Assembly (NCBI GenBank): GCA_017436865.1
Contig: JAFSCH010000063.1
Span: 1 to 64,000, forward strand
DNA length: 64,000 nucleotides
From: Lachnospiraceae bacterium
GTDB taxonomy: Bacteria > Bacillota > Clostridia > Lachnospirales > Lachnospiraceae
Direction of reading: 5' to 3'
Shown here in pieces: positions 61,920-64,000 of this stretch. Below the pieces are notes generated by a model, which was not told the origin of the DNA, did not search any database, and saw only the letters and a program-made list of their open reading frames with translations. The position numbers were made by a program, and so were the translations under genes. Numbering within the stretch: position 1 is the stretch's first letter; each line of letters opens with the position of its first letter.

Positions 61920-64000
61920 TTACTCATAAAGTAGTTTCATATCTTGTAGCATACGATGTGTATGCTCCAACATCAAATCAGCTTCCTTCTCTACCAATCC
62001 ATATTTCTTATATTTTAACACAAAATTAGGATTTCCCTTAGCCGAAAATTGCAAAAGTCCCTTGTATTTTTCTAAAAGGATAGGTAAACGTTCTACGTGC
62101 ACCGGTGCATAAGGCTCCATATAGAAGGTAATATTTCCAACTTTACCTTTAATTTCTGTTACATAACACTCATGAGCAAGCACTCGAATCAATGAAATAT
62201 GAATCAGATTATCAACAGACTTTGGTACGTTTCCAAATCTATCCAGTAATTCGATCTTCATATCTTCACACTCTGCCTCATTTTCAAGACTTGCAATTCG
62301 CTTATAAATATCTAGCTTTTGCACTTCATTTACAATATAAGAAGCAGGAATAAAGGCATCAATATCCATGTCCACATACGTAGTAAAATCCTCTTCCAAG
62401 CGCTTTGTTCCCTTTAAAGTCTTTACTGCTTCATTTAACATTTTGCAATACAGGTCATAACCTACCGCTTCCATATGTCCATGCTGTCTTTCACCTAGTA
62501 AATTACCAGCCCCTCGAATTTCCAAGTCTCGCATAGCAATCTTAAAACCGCTACCCAAATCCGTAAATTCCTTAATTGCCTGTAAGCGTTTCTCTGCCAC
62601 CTCTTTTAGCATCTTATCTTTTTTATACATTAAAAAGGCATAGGACGTCCTATTGGAACGACCAACTCTCCCTCGTAACTGATAGAGCTGTGACAATCCC
62701 ATATTATCAGAGTCATGAATAATCATAGTATTCACATTCGAAATATCTAGACCTGTTTCAATAATGGTAGTCGAAACCAAAACGTCAATCTCTCCATTAA
62801 TAAATTCAAACATGATTTTCTCCAATTCATGTTCTTTCATTTGTCCATGTGCAAAGGCAACATTTGCCTCCGGTACTAAGGCCTGAAGTCTATCTGCAAT
62901 ATCCGAAATATTATTCACTCTATTATATACATAATAAACCTGTCCCTGTCGTGAAAGCTCTCTAACAATCGCCTCGCGTATCATTTCTTCGTTATATTCC
63001 ATAACATATGTCTGAATCGGCTGTCTCTCGTTAGGAGCCTCCTCTAGCACACTCATATCACGAATTCCCACAAGGCTCATATGCAACGTTCTTGGAATTG
63101 GTGTTGCGGTAAGAGTTAGTACATCTACATCCTCTTTTACCTGCTTAATCTTCTCCTTGTGACGAACTCCAAAGCGCTGTTCCTCATCTATGATTAATAA
63201 ACCTAAATCCTTATACTGCACATCTGTAGATAACAGTCGGTGTGTTCCAACCACAATATCTACCAAGCCTTTACGCAAATCTTCTATGGTTTTCTTCTGC
63301 TCTCCTGCCGTTCGAAAACGTGACATCAGCTCAACACGAACCGGAAAATCTTTCATTCGCTGTACAAAAGTGTTGTAATGCTGCTGTGCCAAAATGGTAG
63401 TTGGAACCAAATATGCCACCTGTTTTCCATCCTGTACTGCCTTAAATGCCGCACGGATGGCAATCTCTGTCTTACCATAACCCACATCACCACAGATCAG
63501 TCTATCCATAATGCGTGAGCTTTGCATATCAGCTTTCGTTGCTTCAATCGCAAGAAGCTGATCTTGCGTTTCCTCAAAAGGAAACATTTCTTCAAATTCC
63601 TGCTGCCACACTGTATCCTGGCTAAAGCCAAAACCTTGCTTCTCTTGTCTTACCGCATACAACTCTACTAAATCCTTTGCAATCTCGTTCACTGCTGTCT
63701 TCACACGGGATTTTGTCTTTGTCCACTCCTGTGTTCCCAGTTTATTGAGCTTTGGTTTCTTGGCCGCATCTGCTGAAGCATACTTTTGAATAACATCAAG
63801 CCCCGTTGCGAGAATATAAAGATTTCCTCCATCACGATACTCAATTTTCATATAATCCTTGATAACTTTATCGACCTCTACCTTTTCAATTCCACGATAA
63901 ATTCCGAGTCCATGATTCTCATGTACGACATAATCACCAACCTTTAGATCTGCAAAATCTCTGATTTTTATGCCTGCATATGCTTTTCCTTCATATACCT
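61920..64000 (-). CDS. mfd: Transcription-repair coupling factor Mfd, 5' part outside window
   Basis: DNA translocase that removes stalled RNA polymerase and recruits UvrA. The window holds the C-terminal 693 or so residues: the RNA-polymerase-interacting domain ([16 protein letters not shown], at 63900-63960), the RecG-like helicase with Walker [16 protein letters not shown] and DEEQRFGV, the helicase C domain ([24 protein letters not shown]), and the TRCF domain at the end. The frame continues without a stop to the window edge; the first Met at 63851 is internal. Confidence 0.96.
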   Translation of the reverse strand, partial: VYEGKAYAGIKIRDFADLKVGDYVVHENHGLGIYRGIEKVEVDKVIKDYMKIEYRDGGNLYILATGLDVIQKYASADAAKKPKLNKLGTQEWTKTKSRVKTAVNEIAKDLVELYAVRQEKQGFGFSQDTVWQQEFEEMFPFEETQDQLLAIEATKADMQSSRIMDRLICGDVGYGKTEIAIRAAFKAVQDGKQVAYLVPTTILAQQHYNTFVQRMKDFPVRVELMSRFRTAGEQKKTIEDLRKGLVDIVVGTHRLLSTDVQYKDLGLLIIDEEQRFGVRHKEKIKQVKEDVDVLTLTATPIPRTLHMSLVGIRDMSVLEEAPNERQPIQTYVMEYNEEMIREAIVRELSRQGQVYYVYNRVNNISDIADRLQALVPEANVAFAHGQMKEHELEKIMFEFINGEIDVLVSTTIIETGLDISNVNTMIIHDSDNMGLSQLYQLRGRVGRSNRTSYAFLMYKKDKMLKEVAEKRLQAIKEFTDLGSGFKIAMRDLEIRGAGNLLGERQHGHMEAVGYDLYCKMLNEAVKTLKGTKRLEEDFTTYVDMDIDAFIPASYIVNEVQKLDIYKRIASLENEAECEDMKIELLDRFGNVPKSVDNLIHISLIRVLAHECYVTEIKGKVGNITFYMEPYAPVHVERLPILLEKYKGLLQFSAKGNPNFVLKYKKYGLVEKEADLMLEHTHRMLQDMKLLYE

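Overview
The window looks like chromosome of a low-GC Gram-positive anaerobe, most likely a Lachnospiraceae (Clostridia) member. The basis is AT-rich sequence, AGGAGG-type ribosome sites, a SAM-I riboswitch before metK, a SpoVT-type sporulation regulator, CoaX, a KtrA/KtrB-like potassium system, GPH-family sugar symporters, and small families I associate with Lachnospiraceae. Nearly everything is on the minus strand. Only dinB, two small ORFs and a hemolysin III gene are confidently plus-strand. No tRNA, rRNA, CRISPR array or transposase was seen.

1-10 kb holds housekeeping genes: greA-lysS, a membrane lipase-like gene lying between dusB and greA, then (in transcription order) argF-birA-DUF6145-like-coaX-dusB, a SleB-type wall hydrolase and proC. 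10-28 kb holds trkH-trkA-rRNA methyltransferase, a chemoreceptor, dnaE and pfkA with a repeat-rich gap between them, a HigB/HigA toxin-antitoxin pair, a HAD phosphatase, metK with its riboswitch, a GPH symporter under a palindromic operator, murA and a LysM/G5/M23 endopeptidase. 28-36 kb holds a Y-family polymerase with a LexA-like box, a flavin reductase, a coiled-coil membrane protein, a small alarmone synthetase, two plus-strand genes with good promoters or RBSs, spoVT, and a chemoreceptor fused to PilZ.

36-43 kb carries a complete four-gene Wadjet (JetABCD) SMC-type plasmid-defence operon with overlapping genes, flanked by two gene remnants. 43-51 kb has an NAD pair (pncA-nadE), a cytosolic CZB chemoreceptor, and a GPH symporter / GH2 glycosidase / PucR regulator group. 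51-64 kb has a 50-aa plus-strand ORF, a fourth chemoreceptor, a lipid kinase, mgtE behind a 24-codon ORF and a strong terminator, a beta-phosphoglucomutase-like HAD, an uncommon trio (DUF4391-like protein, BREX-type P-loop ATPase, YgjP-like metalloprotease), an aldo/keto reductase preceded by three 54-bp tandem repeats, and the 3' part of mfd.

The strongest undescribed signal is a family of about eight 27-149 bp hairpin elements confined to 44.2-60.6 kb. All have the same orientation and most fill gaps between co-directional genes. They share inverted ends and a stem interrupted by a symmetric tandem G-A step. One internal stem changes sequence between copies while keeping its pairing, which suggests a structured RNA or a MITE-like element selected for its fold.
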